This document shows, one piece after another, positions 8,393 through 17,205 of a stretch of 64,000 bases of DNA. The stretch is from Beijerinckiaceae bacterium (lineage in GTDB: Bacteria > Pseudomonadota > Alphaproteobacteria > Rhizobiales > Beijerinckiaceae). Every line of letters begins with the position of its first letter. The first letter of the stretch is position 1. Below the pieces are notes generated by a model. That model was given only the letters and a program-made list of their open reading frames with translations. It searched no databases and was not told where the DNA came from. A program made the translations under genes and the position numbers. The DNA is taken from contig JAIELD010000023.1 of the NCBI GenBank assembly GCA_019753285.1, positions 42,647-106,646 on the forward strand, in the 5' to 3' direction.

Positions 8393-8668
8393 ATGACCAT
8401 CGCCAAAAAGACGGATATCGAAGAGACCGAGATGCGCAACACCAGCGTGCTCGGCGAAGACCCAAAGCGCCACCCTGATCCGCATTCGAATGCAGAGAAG
8501 GACCCTGAAGACTGGGTCAGCGGTGACGAGCCGATGACGGGCGCGCAGACATCCTATCTGAAGACGCTGTCGGAACAGGCGCACAAGCCGGAGATGTTCG
8601 AGGCTGGGCTCAGCAAGGCGGAGGCATCCAAGCGGATCGATGCTTTGAAGACGGAATTGTCGCTGTAG
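8393..8668 (+). CDS. DUF3072 family small acidic protein
   Basis: A 91-residue hydrophilic cytoplasmic protein. The family signature is clear: DPEDWVSGDEPMTGAQTSYL followed by KTLSEQA and LSKAEASKRIDALK. Function is unknown. The GGAGCG before the ATG is an acceptable ribosome site. It stands alone between two minus-strand genes. Confidence 0.85.
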   Translation: MTIAKKTDIEETEMRNTSVLGEDPKRHPDPHSNAEKDPEDWVSGDEPMTGAQTSYLKTLSEQAHKPEMFEAGLSKAEASKRIDALKTELSL

Positions 8669-8693
8669 GGTCGCTATAAAAATTGGCGCCCGT

Positions 8694-9299
8694 CTACATC
8701 GGCGGGTTGACGCCATCCTTGCCCATCGTCACCGAGGCGGCGGTTACCGTGCCATCCGGCTGGACCTGGCCGCCGATGAACACGACGGTCGACGGCGTGG
8801 CGTCCGTCTTTGCGCCCGGTTTGAACGTGACGATGGGGATGTCTTTCGAGACGTCGATCTTCGTCTCGCCGTCCTTGTATTTCATCGTGATGGTCTGGCC
8901 TTTGACGCTGGAGATCGCCTCGCTCAACGTGGCGTTGGTCATGGTGCTCTCGGGCTCCAGATCCCAGCCGCGATGGCCTTCGCCCGCGCCGCGCATGGCT
9001 TCCGGAAACACGACGACCTCCAGCGCTTTCTGCGGCGCGTCCTTTTGCGGCAGCGCAGCGATGCCGAGATAGGCGCCAGGCTTCACCTCCTCGAAGCTCG
9101 CTTTGATGACGATGGCATAGCGGGTCTTGTCGTCGACCAGCACTTTCACCATCTGCCCTTCGCGGGCTTTCACGGAGAGCGTGTTCCCATCGACCGCCTC
9201 GATGGTGCCGCGCACGCGAATGGGCTTGGTTTGGGCCAGGGCGTTCGTCGAAAGGATGGAAAGCGTAGCTATCGTCGCGAGGCGAAGGGCAAAATTCAT
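8694..9299 (-). CDS. Exported DUF5666-like periplasmic protein
   Basis: A 201-residue protein with an N-terminal signal peptide (MNFALRLATIATLSILSTNA, cleavage near ALAQ). The mature part consists of two similar beta-rich halves: IRVRGTIEAVDGNTLSVKAR early and SSVKGQTITMKYKDGETKID later, the pattern of DUF5666-type OB-like repeats. No catalytic residues are evident. Probably a periplasmic binding or structural protein. The function is not known. Confidence 0.65.
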   Translation of the reverse strand: MNFALRLATIATLSILSTNALAQTKPIRVRGTIEAVDGNTLSVKAREGQMVKVLVDDKTRYAIVIKASFEEVKPGAYLGIAALPQKDAPQKALEVVVFPEAMRGAGEGHRGWDLEPESTMTNATLSEAISSVKGQTITMKYKDGETKIDVSKDIPIVTFKPGAKTDATPSTVVFIGGQVQPDGTVTAASVTMGKDGVNPPM

Positions 9300-9390
9300 G
9301 TCATGGCTCCGGGTTGATTGGAGAGATACGCGGGGCTTGGCTGTAAGGTTCGAAAGCGTGCAATCACGATTGCGTGGGGGAGTGCTTTAT

Positions 9391-9489
9391 TGTCATCCCG
9401 GAAGTCGCGCAGCGACTATCCGGGATCCAGTCTTTGATATTTGGGAAGGTCTGGATCCCGGATATTTGCTACGCAAATTCCGGGATGAC
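9391..9489. repeat. REP-like double palindrome, copy A
   Basis: A nested inverted repeat: outer arms TGTCATCCCGGA / TCCGGGATGAC and inner arms TCCGGGATCCAG / CTGGATCCCGGA, separated by a variable 20-bp centre, so it can fold as two adjacent hairpins. A second copy with the same arms and different loops lies at 48947-49047. It sits immediately downstream of uvrB (stop at 9501), where it could also act as a 3'-end structure. Confidence 0.85.
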
Positions 9490-9500
9490 CAAGAAGGCGC

Positions 9501-12302
9501 TCACCGCGGCCCGCCGCGCCTGAACTTCGGTTTCTGCCCGGCGTAGCCTTGCGTCGAGCGCGGCGACGGACGAGCTGCGTAAGGCTGCTGCACCGGCACC
9601 GGCTGGTCGGTGAAGCCCATATCGTCCAGCGAGGGTTTGTGGGCGCGGGTCGGCGGCAGATTGGCGGCAGCGCCGTACTTGCCCTCTCCGGCATAGCTGC
9701 CGGCCTTTGACGCCACCTTGCCCTGACGCACGGTCGGATCGTCGACCACGGCGAGCGCCGTCGAGCGCAAGCGCTTCAACTCGTCGCGCAGGCGGGCTGC
9801 CTCCTCGAAGTTGAGGTCGGCGGCGGCGTCGCGCATCCGCTTTTCGAGATCGCCGATCACGGCCTCGAAGTTGTGGCCGATCGTTGCCGCCTCCTCTGAC
9901 ATCCCCTTGTCGACCGTCACATGGTCGCGCTCATAGACGCTGTTCATGATGTCGGCGATGCCGCGCCGGACGCTTTCGGGCGTGATGTTGTTCTCGACAT
10001 TATAGGCGTGCTGCTTCTCGCGGCGGCGATTGGTCTCCGCAATGGCGCGCTCCATCGAGCCCGTCATCTGGTCGGCATAGAGGATGACCCGGCCATCCAC
10101 GTTGCGCGCGGCGCGGCCGATCGTCTGGATCAGCGCAGTTTCCGAGCGCAGGAAGCCTTCCTTGTCGGCATCGAGAATGGCGACGAGGCCGCATTCGGGA
10201 ATGTCGAGCCCCTCGCGCAGCAGGTTGATGCCGATCAGCACGTCGAACGCGCCGAGGCGCAGATCGCGGATGATCTCGATGCGCTCCAATGTGTCCACGT
10301 CCGAGTGCATGTAGCGCACCCGGACATTCTGCTCGTGGAAATATTCGGTGAGGTCCTCGGCCATGCGCTTGGTGAGCGTCGTCACGAGCGTGCGGTAGCC
10401 GGCCTGCGCCACGGCGCGGACCTCGCCCAGCAGATCGTCGACCTGGCTGCGGGCAGGGCGGATGAAGACCTCAGGGTCTATGAGGCCGGTCGGGCGGATG
10501 ACCTGCTCGCTGAAGACGCCGCCAGTCTGGTTCATCTCCCATTTGCCAGGCGTCGCCGAGACATGCACGGTCTGCGGGCGCATGGCCTCCCATTCCTCGA
10601 AGCGCATCGGCCGGTTGTCGAGGCAGGAGGGCAGGCGGAAGCCGAACTCGGCCAAGGTGGCCTTGCGCTTGAAGTCGCCGCGATACATGCCGCCGATCTG
10701 CGGCACGGTGACGTGGCTTTCATCGGTGAAGACGATCGCGTTGTCCGGCAGGTATTCGAACAGCGTCGGCGGCGGCTCACCCGGCTTGCGGCCGGTCAGA
10801 TAGCGCGAGTAATTCTCGATGCCCTGGCATGAGCCGGTCGCCTCCAGCATTTCGAGGTCGAACACGGTGCGCTGTTCGAGACGCTGCGCCTCGATCAGCC
10901 GGCCCATGCGGTTCAATTCCTCGAGCCGCCATTTCAGCTCTTCCTTGATGCCCTTGATCGCTTGCTGCAGGGTTGGCCGCGGCGTCACGTAATGGCTGTT
11001 GGCGTAGACCTTCACCATCTGGAGTTCGGCCTGCTTGTTTCCGGTCAGCGGATCGAACTCGGTGATGCTTTCGATCTCGTCGCCGAACAGCGAGACGCGC
11101 CACGCCCGGTCCTCGTAATGGGCGGGGAAGATTTCGATGACATCGCCACGCACGCGGAAGGTGCCACGCGTGAAGTCGCCCAACGAGCGCTTGTATTGCA
11201 GCGCCACGAGATCGGCGATGAGCTGGCGCTGGTCGACCTTCTCGCCGAGGCTGATGGAGAAGGTCATGGCCGTGTAGGTCTCGACCGAGCCGATGCCGTA
11301 GATGCAGGAGACGGAGGCGACGATCACGACATCGTCGCGCTCCATCAGCGCGCGCGTCGCCGCATGGCGCATGCGGTCGATCTGTTCGTTGATCGAGCTT
11401 TCCTTGGCGATGTAGGTGTCCGAGCGCGGCACATAGGCTTCCGGCTGGTAATAATCGTAATAAGAGACGAAATATTCCACCGCATTGTCTGGAAAGAAGC
11501 TCTTGAATTCGCTGTAAAGCTGCGCCGCCAGCGTCTTGTTCGGCGCGAGGATCACCGCCGGGCGCTGCGTCTGCTGGATGATCTGCGCCATGGTGAAGGT
11601 CTTGCCGGAGCCGGTGACGCCGAGCAGCACCTGATCCCGCTCATGCGCCTTGATGCCTTCGACGAGGCTGGCGATCGCCGTCGGCTGGTCGCCCTTGGGC
11701 TCAAAAGGCGCTTGCAGCTTGAATTTGATGCCGCCTTCCGACTTCTCCGGACGCGCGGGACGGTGCGGCGTCCACTCGATTTTGCCTTTAAAGCGCGGGT
11801 CGCCCTCCTGAAGCAGCTTCTGCAGCGCTTCCTGCGTCGCGTTGACTCCAGCGGTCGAGGCGAGTTCGAGGTCGTCATCCTCGGCATCGTCATCGGGAAT
11901 TTCTGGCGCGACGTTGCCCTGGAGAACGCGGGTTGGCTTGGAAGAAAGCAATTCCTCGCGCGTGAAAGAGCCCTTGGCGCTGCCGAACTTTCGGGCTCCG
12001 GTGGGCGTGGCGGGCACCTCGTCCATGCTGCCGTGACGATCGCGTGGCGGCTTGATGCGCGAGCCGGGCTGGCCTTTGGTTTCTGGCGCCGCAGGCGGCC
12101 TCGATTGAAGGCCGAGGCTCTCGACGAGTTTGGCGTCGAGCATCTCCACAGGTCCAGCGTCGAAGGATGCCTGCGGCGCCTCCGAAAAGCCGGATTGCGC
12201 CTGCGGAAGACCGGGATTCAGCAATTTTGCGAGGTGCTGGTCGAGGGGGATCAGCGGCAGTTTGCCGGCCTTGCCGGCTGTCGATTTGGGAGCACGCGTC
12301 AT
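9501..12302 (-). CDS. uvrB: Excinuclease ABC subunit B
   Basis: UvrB, the damage-verifying helicase-like subunit of nucleotide excision repair. At 933 residues it is well above the roughly 670 of E. coli. The excess is an N-terminal extension of about 190 low-complexity residues and a C-terminal Pro/Arg/Gln tail of about 80. Visible motifs: Walker [11 protein letters not shown] (about 228-237), the beta-hairpin sequence [10 protein letters not shown], the DEAD-like TDESH, helicase motif QTIGRAARN, and a C-terminal UVR domain ([20 protein letters not shown]). I chose the ATG at 12302. An in-frame ATG 24 bases upstream is also possible, and neither has a strong ribosome site. Confidence 0.95.
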   Translation of the reverse strand: MTRAPKSTAGKAGKLPLIPLDQHLAKLLNPGLPQAQSGFSEAPQASFDAGPVEMLDAKLVESLGLQSRPPAAPETKGQPGSRIKPPRDRHGSMDEVPATPTGARKFGSAKGSFTREELLSSKPTRVLQGNVAPEIPDDDAEDDDLELASTAGVNATQEALQKLLQEGDPRFKGKIEWTPHRPARPEKSEGGIKFKLQAPFEPKGDQPTAIASLVEGIKAHERDQVLLGVTGSGKTFTMAQIIQQTQRPAVILAPNKTLAAQLYSEFKSFFPDNAVEYFVSYYDYYQPEAYVPRSDTYIAKESSINEQIDRMRHAATRALMERDDVVIVASVSCIYGIGSVETYTAMTFSISLGEKVDQRQLIADLVALQYKRSLGDFTRGTFRVRGDVIEIFPAHYEDRAWRVSLFGDEIESITEFDPLTGNKQAELQMVKVYANSHYVTPRPTLQQAIKGIKEELKWRLEELNRMGRLIEAQRLEQRTVFDLEMLEATGSCQGIENYSRYLTGRKPGEPPPTLFEYLPDNAIVFTDESHVTVPQIGGMYRGDFKRKATLAEFGFRLPSCLDNRPMRFEEWEAMRPQTVHVSATPGKWEMNQTGGVFSEQVIRPTGLIDPEVFIRPARSQVDDLLGEVRAVAQAGYRTLVTTLTKRMAEDLTEYFHEQNVRVRYMHSDVDTLERIEIIRDLRLGAFDVLIGINLLREGLDIPECGLVAILDADKEGFLRSETALIQTIGRAARNVDGRVILYADQMTGSMERAIAETNRRREKQHAYNVENNITPESVRRGIADIMNSVYERDHVTVDKGMSEEAATIGHNFEAVIGDLEKRMRDAAADLNFEEAARLRDELKRLRSTALAVVDDPTVRQGKVASKAGSYAGEGKYGAAANLPPTRAHKPSLDDMGFTDQPVPVQQPYAARPSPRSTQGYAGQKPKFRRGGPR

Positions 12303-12498
12303 CTGTTCAATATAGAGACCGTTTCGCATAATGGGGAGGGCAGACGACCTCATTCTTCGGCGGTGCTGAAGCGCAAGCACAAAGGCAACGTATCCAAACG
12401 AACCGGAAGTCGTAAGTGAGTGGGTATTTATGCAATTTCAATGTTTGATGACAAAAATACGCTAGTCTCAAGTGTTTCGTTCCAATAAAAAGCGTAAT

Positions 12499-13083
12499 AT
12501 GTCTGTTCGCTCAAACGACTTCCAACTTGTCGGCATCTCCGAATTCGTCTCCAAGACCCAGACCGGGATGATTGTCTGGTTCACCGGCCTTTCCGGGGCT
12601 GGTAAGACCACGATCGCGCTGAAAATCAAGGAGAGGCTCGATGCCCTCAACCTGCGGTGCTGCCTTCTCGACGGCGATGACCTTCGCAGGGGTCTCAACA
12701 GCGATCTTGGATATTCGGATGAGGATCGCGTCGAAAACATGCGACGGACCGCCGAGGTGGCGGCCTTGATGGCGCGCGCGGGCCTGATCACGATCAGCAG
12801 CCTGATTTCGCCGTTCGCCAAGGAGCGCCGCATTGCTCGGGTCGTTGCGGGCGACCTTCCCTTTTTCGAGGTGTTCATCGACGCGCCGCTGGCGCTGTGC
12901 GAGCAGCGCGACCCCAAGGGGCTTTACAAGCGCGCGCGCCAGGGCTCGATCAAGGACTTCACCGGCATTGGTTCGGCCTACGAACCGCCGGTTTCGCCTG
13001 ATCTCCGCCTTGATACCGGGATGTCGAGCGCCGACGATCTTGCGGCCAAGGTGGTGGAACTCATCTTGGCGAAACAGGTCTAG
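12499..13083 (+). CDS. cysC: Adenylylsulfate kinase (APS kinase)
   Basis: A 194-residue stand-alone APS kinase, making PAPS from APS and ATP in the cytoplasm. Motifs: P-loop FTGLSGAGKTT near residue 30, DGDDLRRGL, and the lid/serine region SSLISPFAKERR. Length fits a single-domain CysC, not a NodQ/CysNC fusion. I chose the ATG at 12499 over a GTG at 12472. A sulfotransferase gene follows 64 bp downstream, so this kinase probably supplies its PAPS donor. No ATP sulfurylase gene lies in the window. Confidence 0.9.
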   Translation: MSVRSNDFQLVGISEFVSKTQTGMIVWFTGLSGAGKTTIALKIKERLDALNLRCCLLDGDDLRRGLNSDLGYSDEDRVENMRRTAEVAALMARAGLITISSLISPFAKERRIARVVAGDLPFFEVFIDAPLALCEQRDPKGLYKRARQGSIKDFTGIGSAYEPPVSPDLRLDTGMSSADDLAAKVVELILAKQV

Positions 13084-13147
13084 TGCAGCATGGTCGTAGC
13101 CCGGCTCCAGTCGACCGCCTGTCTTGCAGGGCTTTGTGGTCTTTCAA

Positions 13148-14818
13148 ATGTCTGACCCGGTCCTGTCGCGAGTGACGCGCCGAATAGGGCTGAACAGATC
13201 AGGCGTCGATCTCTTGAAAGCCTATATCGACGAGCGTCTGGAGGCCATGCGCAGCGAATTGGCGCAACTGGTGGCTGTGCACGCCTCCAGCCGCGATGTG
13301 CTTGAACCCATCAACGCCGGCGTGGCGGAACTGGCTCGGGATTTGAGGCATCACGCGCAGAAGGTCGATGAAGTCGAGCATTCGCTGAAGACCATCATTG
13401 CAGAGGCGTTCGCCAATGCGGCGTCCGCGCGAGCCTGGGATCGGGAACAACTTGACGCGATCGGCAGCAAGGTCACCCAGATCGAGTTCGATCAACGAGA
13501 GATGGCCGGCAGTGTCGTCTCTACGCTCGAACATCTGAAGTCCGGGCGCGATTGGGATCGGCAGCTCCTCGAGGCCGTCGCCGTTCGCGTCACGGAAATC
13601 TTTTCTCAACTCTCCGAACAGTTTCAGGCCGTTCGTGCCATCGACGAAGCGGTCGCGGCCAAAATGCTTCCAGCGCTCGATGTAGCCGCCTCTGCCTGGA
13701 CTTGGGATCGAGAGCCGATCGATGCGATTGCAGCGCGATTGACCGAGGTCGAAGCGGCACAGCGTTCATTTGCAGGGAGTGTTCTTTCAACGCTCGACCA
13801 TCTGAAGTCGGGCCGCGAGTGGGATCGAAGCCAACTCGACGCGATCGGATCGGCGCTGACGCATGGTCAGGACAGGCTGGCGGACATTGCCGACAAGCTT
13901 GAGCGTCTGACGCTCCAGATCGCCACAGATCGAGTTGCCGGCGGGTCCGCAGTGGCGGCGGTCAGCTTTCCCGGCATATTCATCGTCGGGCATGCGCGCT
14001 CGGGGACGAGCATCTTGCTGGATGCACTCAATTCCTCGAAGGCCATCTTCATGTTCGGTGAAGCGAACTTTCATGAGACCCATCCCCGCACCGATTTTCG
14101 TCAATGGTACAACAGCATGCACGAAGGCTTCGGGAACTTGCGAGGAAAGGGCACATATTGCCCGGCTCTGCTAGGCGACGAGGCGAGCGGCTGGGACTAT
14201 CTTCAGCAGATGAGCAAGTCGTTTCGACGCGTGGGAGACAAAGTCGCTTTCAGGGACGAGACGCTTGGTTACAATTTTCAACGTTTCTTCGACTTTCAAA
14301 CACGTCATTTCTTCGATTCGTTTCACGTATGTATCATTCGACATCCGTATATGACGTTGAAATCCAGCTTTCAGATGTTTGATCAAACAGATCATGTCAT
14401 CTATGTCAGGTCATACATCAAAACGATACTGCAGATACTCGAACTCTATCAGACTATGCCGAATGTCCCGATCCTGATTCATGAAATGATCGATGAAAGC
14501 ACATTCAATTTGTTAAGCCAGTGGATGGATATAGATCTCTCTCACGGTATAAAATTTTACGAAAAAGCCTATCAGGTTTTGCCTGCTGACGATTGGCAGT
14601 TGCCGGAACTATCCGATGATCATCATGCCATGCTTCGCGAAACGTGGGACGGCCTTCTAGCCATCCATGACCAATCGTCGCTGCAACTGGTGCCGGGTGG
14701 AGCCGTCAACGCGTACCATTGGCGATTGAGGGCGTTATGCAGCGAGTTGGAAAAGCCGATCCAACCTCGTGGCAGCCAGAAGAAAAGCACAAAGTCGCGT
14801 TCGTCGCGGTCAAGTTAA
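13148..14818 (+). CDS. Sulfotransferase-like protein with repeat-bearing N-terminal coiled-coil
   Basis: A 556-residue protein. The C-terminal half is a PAPS-dependent sulfotransferase fold: the 5'-phosphosulfate loop FIVGHARSGTSILLDAL (about 277-293) and a 3'-phosphate-binding IIRHPYMTLKSS (about 396-407). The N-terminal 270 residues are helical and carry two 43-residue repeats (96-138 and 185-227), each starting WDRE and ending HLKSGR-x-WDR. Such a domain is not part of ordinary sulfotransferases. The downstream end of the gene is visibly AT-richer than its surroundings, suggesting transfer. Start at 13148 (ATG) is preferred to a TTG at 13124. The acceptor substrate is unknown; a surface glycan or lipid is plausible. 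Confidence 0.8.
   Translation: MSDPVLSRVTRRIGLNRSGVDLLKAYIDERLEAMRSELAQLVAVHASSRDVLEPINAGVAELARDLRHHAQKVDEVEHSLKTIIAEAFANAASARAWDREQLDAIGSKVTQIEFDQREMAGSVVSTLEHLKSGRDWDRQLLEAVAVRVTEIFSQLSEQFQAVRAIDEAVAAKMLPALDVAASAWTWDREPIDAIAARLTEVEAAQRSFAGSVLSTLDHLKSGREWDRSQLDAIGSALTHGQDRLADIADKLERLTLQIATDRVAGGSAVAAVSFPGIFIVGHARSGTSILLDALNSSKAIFMFGEANFHETHPRTDFRQWYNSMHEGFGNLRGKGTYCPALLGDEASGWDYLQQMSKSFRRVGDKVAFRDETLGYNFQRFFDFQTRHFFDSFHVCIIRHPYMTLKSSFQMFDQTDHVIYVRSYIKTILQILELYQTMPNVPILIHEMIDESTFNLLSQWMDIDLSHGIKFYEKAYQVLPADDWQLPELSDDHHAMLRETWDGLLAIHDQSSLQLVPGGAVNAYHWRLRALCSELEKPIQPRGSQKKSTKSRSSRSS
13433..13828 (+). repeat. Two in-frame 129-bp repeats inside the sulfotransferase gene
   Basis: Copies at 13433-13561 and 13700-13828 encode 43-residue units that share WDRE-x-x-DAI, VE/IE-x-x-QR, AGSV-x-STL and HLKSGR-x-WDR. 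DNA similarity is highest at the 3' ends, around CATCTGAAGT. A third partial start (WDRSQLDAIGS) follows the second unit. Confidence 0.8.
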
Positions 14819-15249
14819 GCGTTTCCTACGGCCCTCGGTGTCCCGTCATCTTCCAGCGTGTCGCCATGCGCCGCGAGGCCTTCGTCGAGCAGGTCGCCAA
14901 GATTGGGAATGCCGAGCAGGTAGCTGGCGGTATCGCCGCCCGAGGCCTCATCGCGCTCGCGCGCCAGAGCGACGGCGTCATCCCACTCCTCGATGTCGAA
15001 ATCGCCGCGACCGAGATAGACGAGCGCGATGACATCCGCGCGCTCGTCGTCGTTCATGCCGTCGATCATGCCACGAAATTCGATCTCGGTCGCATCCTCG
15101 CCCTCGTCCGCTTCGCTGGAGGTGAGCACGTCGGTCTCACCGTCGTCGATCGGATTGGAGCCGGAATCGGGGTCGGTGTCGGCTTCCTTCACGTCGATCC
15201 TGCGAGCCTCGACGATGAGCGCCCGAATCTTGTCTATCGCGATGTCCAT
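14815..15249 (-). CDS. DUF3775 family protein
   Basis: A 144-residue acidic protein typical of Hyphomicrobiales DUF3775: opening MDIAIDKIRALIVEAR, DPDSGSNPIDDGETDVL, the central NDDERADVIALVYLGRGDFD, and LLGIPNLGDLLDEGL at the end. The frame is open far upstream of the chosen ATG at 15249, but that stretch is antisense to the helicase gene. The stop overlaps the convergent sulfotransferase stop by 4 bases. Function unknown. Confidence 0.85.
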   Translation of the reverse strand: MDIAIDKIRALIVEARRIDVKEADTDPDSGSNPIDDGETDVLTSSEADEGEDATEIEFRGMIDGMNDDERADVIALVYLGRGDFDIEEWDDAVALARERDEASGGDTASYLLGIPNLGDLLDEGLAAHGDTLEDDGTPRAVGNA

Positions 15250-15393
15250 GAATACGGTCTCCCAGCCGCGACTCAGCCGCGGTCGAGCGTTAACGCGGCT
15301 TGATCGCAAACGTTCAACCGCGCTCCTCCTTTCTTTATTTGATGCGAATCGACTAACACCGGGTGCGGCCATGCACGCCCGCCAAAGGACATC

Positions 15394-16491
15394 ATGACGG
15401 CTTTTTCCCCGCAGCAGGACGCCGCGCTCAAAGCCATCGCCGTCTGGCTGAAGACCAAGGGCGGGGCGCAAGTCTTCCGCATGTTCGGCTATGCCGGCAC
15501 AGGCAAGACGACGCTCGCCAAGCAGATCGCCGAGGATGTCGACGGCGACGTGCTGTTCGCGGCCTACACCGGCAAGGCGGCGCTCGTTCTGCGTTCCAAG
15601 GGCTGCGAGGGCGCGAGCACAATCCACAGCCTGATCTATCGCTCGCGCGGGACCGAGGAGGAAACGCCGGAATTCGTGATCAACCGGCAGAGCGACGCCA
15701 ACAACGCCAAGCTGATCATCATCGACGAATGTTCGATGGTGGATGAAGAACTGGGGCGCGACCTTCTTTCCTTTGGCACGCGGGTGCTCGTGCTCGGCGA
15801 TCCGGCGCAATTGCCGCCCGTGAAAGGCGGCGGCTTCTTCACCGAGGCCGAGCCTGACGTGATGCTGACAGAGGTCCATCGACAAGCGCGCGACAATCCC
15901 ATCGTGGCGCTTTCCATGGCCGTGCGCGAGGGCGAGCGTCTTGCCAGGGGTAGCTATGGCGAAAGCCGCGTCATCGGGCGCGACGAGATTGACGCCTCGA
16001 TGGTGCTCGCCGCCGATCAGGTGCTCGTCGGCATCAACAAGACGCGCAGGCTCTACAACAACCGCATCCGCAACCTGATGGGCTATCGCGATCCGCTGCC
16101 GGCGGTGGGCGAGCGTCTCGTCTGCCTGCGCAACGACAAGAAGAAGGGTCTGCTGAATGGCGGCATGTGGAGCATTTCCGAACTGCGCACCTCGAAGAAG
16201 AATCTCGTCACGATGAACGTCAAGCCGATCGACGATCCGGACGCGAAGACGGTCAAGGTCTCGGTGCTGCCGGAATTCTTCACCGGCGGCGAGGACGCGA
16301 TCCCGTACGCGCTGAGGCGATCATCGGACGAGTTCGACTATGGCTATGCACTGACCGTCCACAAGGCGCAGGGTTCGCAATGGGACAATGTGATGCTGTT
16401 CGACGAGAGCTACGCCTTTCGCGAGCACCGCGCTCGCTGGCTCTACACCGGCCTGACGCGGGCGGCGGAGCGGATCACGGTCGTGGTGTGA
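15394..16491 (+). CDS. RecD/Dda-like ATP-dependent DNA helicase
   Basis: A 365-residue superfamily 1B helicase. Motif I FGYAGTGKTT (residue 29 onward), motif Ia YTGKAALVLRSKGC, motif II IIIDECSMVDEE, motif III VLGDPAQLPPV, and the C-terminal motifs YALTVHKAQGSQWDNV and WLYTGLTRAAERITVVV are all present. It resembles phage Dda and stand-alone RecD-like helicases found in alphaproteobacteria. Probably acts in replication-fork processing or repair. No RecB/RecC partners nearby. Confidence 0.88.
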   Translation: MTAFSPQQDAALKAIAVWLKTKGGAQVFRMFGYAGTGKTTLAKQIAEDVDGDVLFAAYTGKAALVLRSKGCEGASTIHSLIYRSRGTEEETPEFVINRQSDANNAKLIIIDECSMVDEELGRDLLSFGTRVLVLGDPAQLPPVKGGGFFTEAEPDVMLTEVHRQARDNPIVALSMAVREGERLARGSYGESRVIGRDEIDASMVLAADQVLVGINKTRRLYNNRIRNLMGYRDPLPAVGERLVCLRNDKKKGLLNGGMWSISELRTSKKNLVTMNVKPIDDPDAKTVKVSVLPEFFTGGEDAIPYALRRSSDEFDYGYALTVHKAQGSQWDNVMLFDESYAFREHRARWLYTGLTRAAERITVVV

Positions 16492-16529
16492 GCCCACCGC
16501 GATAGTCTTTTGCCCGATAACGCGTGAAG

Positions 16530-17063
16530 TCACCGTATCCGGGCGATCGCCGCGTCGCGCTCGGTCTCAGCGGCGGCGCGCGTCGGATATTCCTTGCCCT
16601 TGAACAGGTATTGCGTCGAGCCGATGATCTTGCGCTTCTCGATGATCGGAAACTCGGCGGTAAAGGCCTTGATGCGCTCGATCTTGCGCTTTTCCTCGCG
16701 CTCCTTGCGGGCGGACTCATAAGCCGTGAAAGCTTCCTCGGTCATCTCGACCCTGCGCTGGCAGAGGAAGATGATGCCGTCCGTGAACGCCGCGCCATAG
16801 CCCCAGCCTGCGCCGTAACTCTGTTCGACCTGCCGGTGGATCGTCGTGTGGGTGGCGTATTCCGAGGCGATCAGGGGGACCGTCGACTTGATCTCCCAGT
16901 TGCCTTCCTCGATCTCGGCCATCACGCCGGCAAGTTCATCCTCGGCCGACTTCCAGTTCGGCTCGATGACGCCGGTCTCGGTGTGCTTTCCGGCCTTCTG
17001 CTGTTCGCTGCGCGTAAAGCCCCAATGCGCGCGAAAAGTCATCGTCTCGTAAACTGCGGGCAT
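16530..17063 (-). CDS. Conserved-looking hypothetical protein (177 aa)
   Basis: A soluble protein with no signal peptide or membrane segment. N-terminal part: MPAVYETMTFRAHWGFTRSE. A Gly/Tyr-rich middle (SYGAGWGYGAAFTDGIIFLC) is followed by a charged helix (AYESARKEREEKRKIERIKA) and a C-terminal YLFKGKEYPTRAAAETERD that resembles a short nucleic-acid- or peptide-binding module. I do not recognise the family. ATG at 17063 is preferred to a TTG at 17072. It converges with the helicase gene. Confidence 0.65.
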   Translation of the reverse strand: MPAVYETMTFRAHWGFTRSEQQKAGKHTETGVIEPNWKSAEDELAGVMAEIEEGNWEIKSTVPLIASEYATHTTIHRQVEQSYGAGWGYGAAFTDGIIFLCQRRVEMTEEAFTAYESARKEREEKRKIERIKAFTAEFPIIEKRKIIGSTQYLFKGKEYPTRAAAETERDAAIARIR

Positions 17064-17110
17064 GATCGACAATGGTTTCTATCAGAATTGTGGCCGGAAA
17101 CGTCTTATGT

Positions 17111-17142
17111 GGCGGATCGACGCGTCTTTTAATCGATCCGCC
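17111..17142. repeat. Perfect 10-bp inverted repeat (hairpin)
   Basis: GGCGGATCGA (17111-17120) and TCGATCCGCC (17133-17142) form a strong stem with a 12-base loop in the 142-bp gap downstream of the ABC exporter gene. On the minus strand no T-run follows, so it may be a transcript 3'-end structure and not a classical terminator. Confidence 0.6.
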
Positions 17143-17205
17143 CGATTTTGCAACGGCGAGCGGCACGTCGAAGGACATTCCGTCGCCATGGGGCCGGCGC
17201 CGTTC

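Noticed and set aside
9391..9489. tRNA gene in the palindromic element
   Set aside because: The arms are a symmetric double hairpin with no cloverleaf, TPsiC or acceptor stem, and a second copy has different loops.
12472..13083. cysC as part of a NodQ/CysNC-type gene
   Set aside because: The frame is a single APS kinase domain with no GTPase part on either side.
15287..15296. GCGTTAACGC palindrome near DUF3775 as an operator
   Set aside because: Only 10 bp, GC-rich flanks and no matching partner site nearby; likely chance.
14815..15885. Long minus-strand open frame extending upstream of the DUF3775 gene
   Set aside because: The extra 212 codons lie antisense to the RecD-like helicase gene and match no family; the DUF3775 body starts at 15249.
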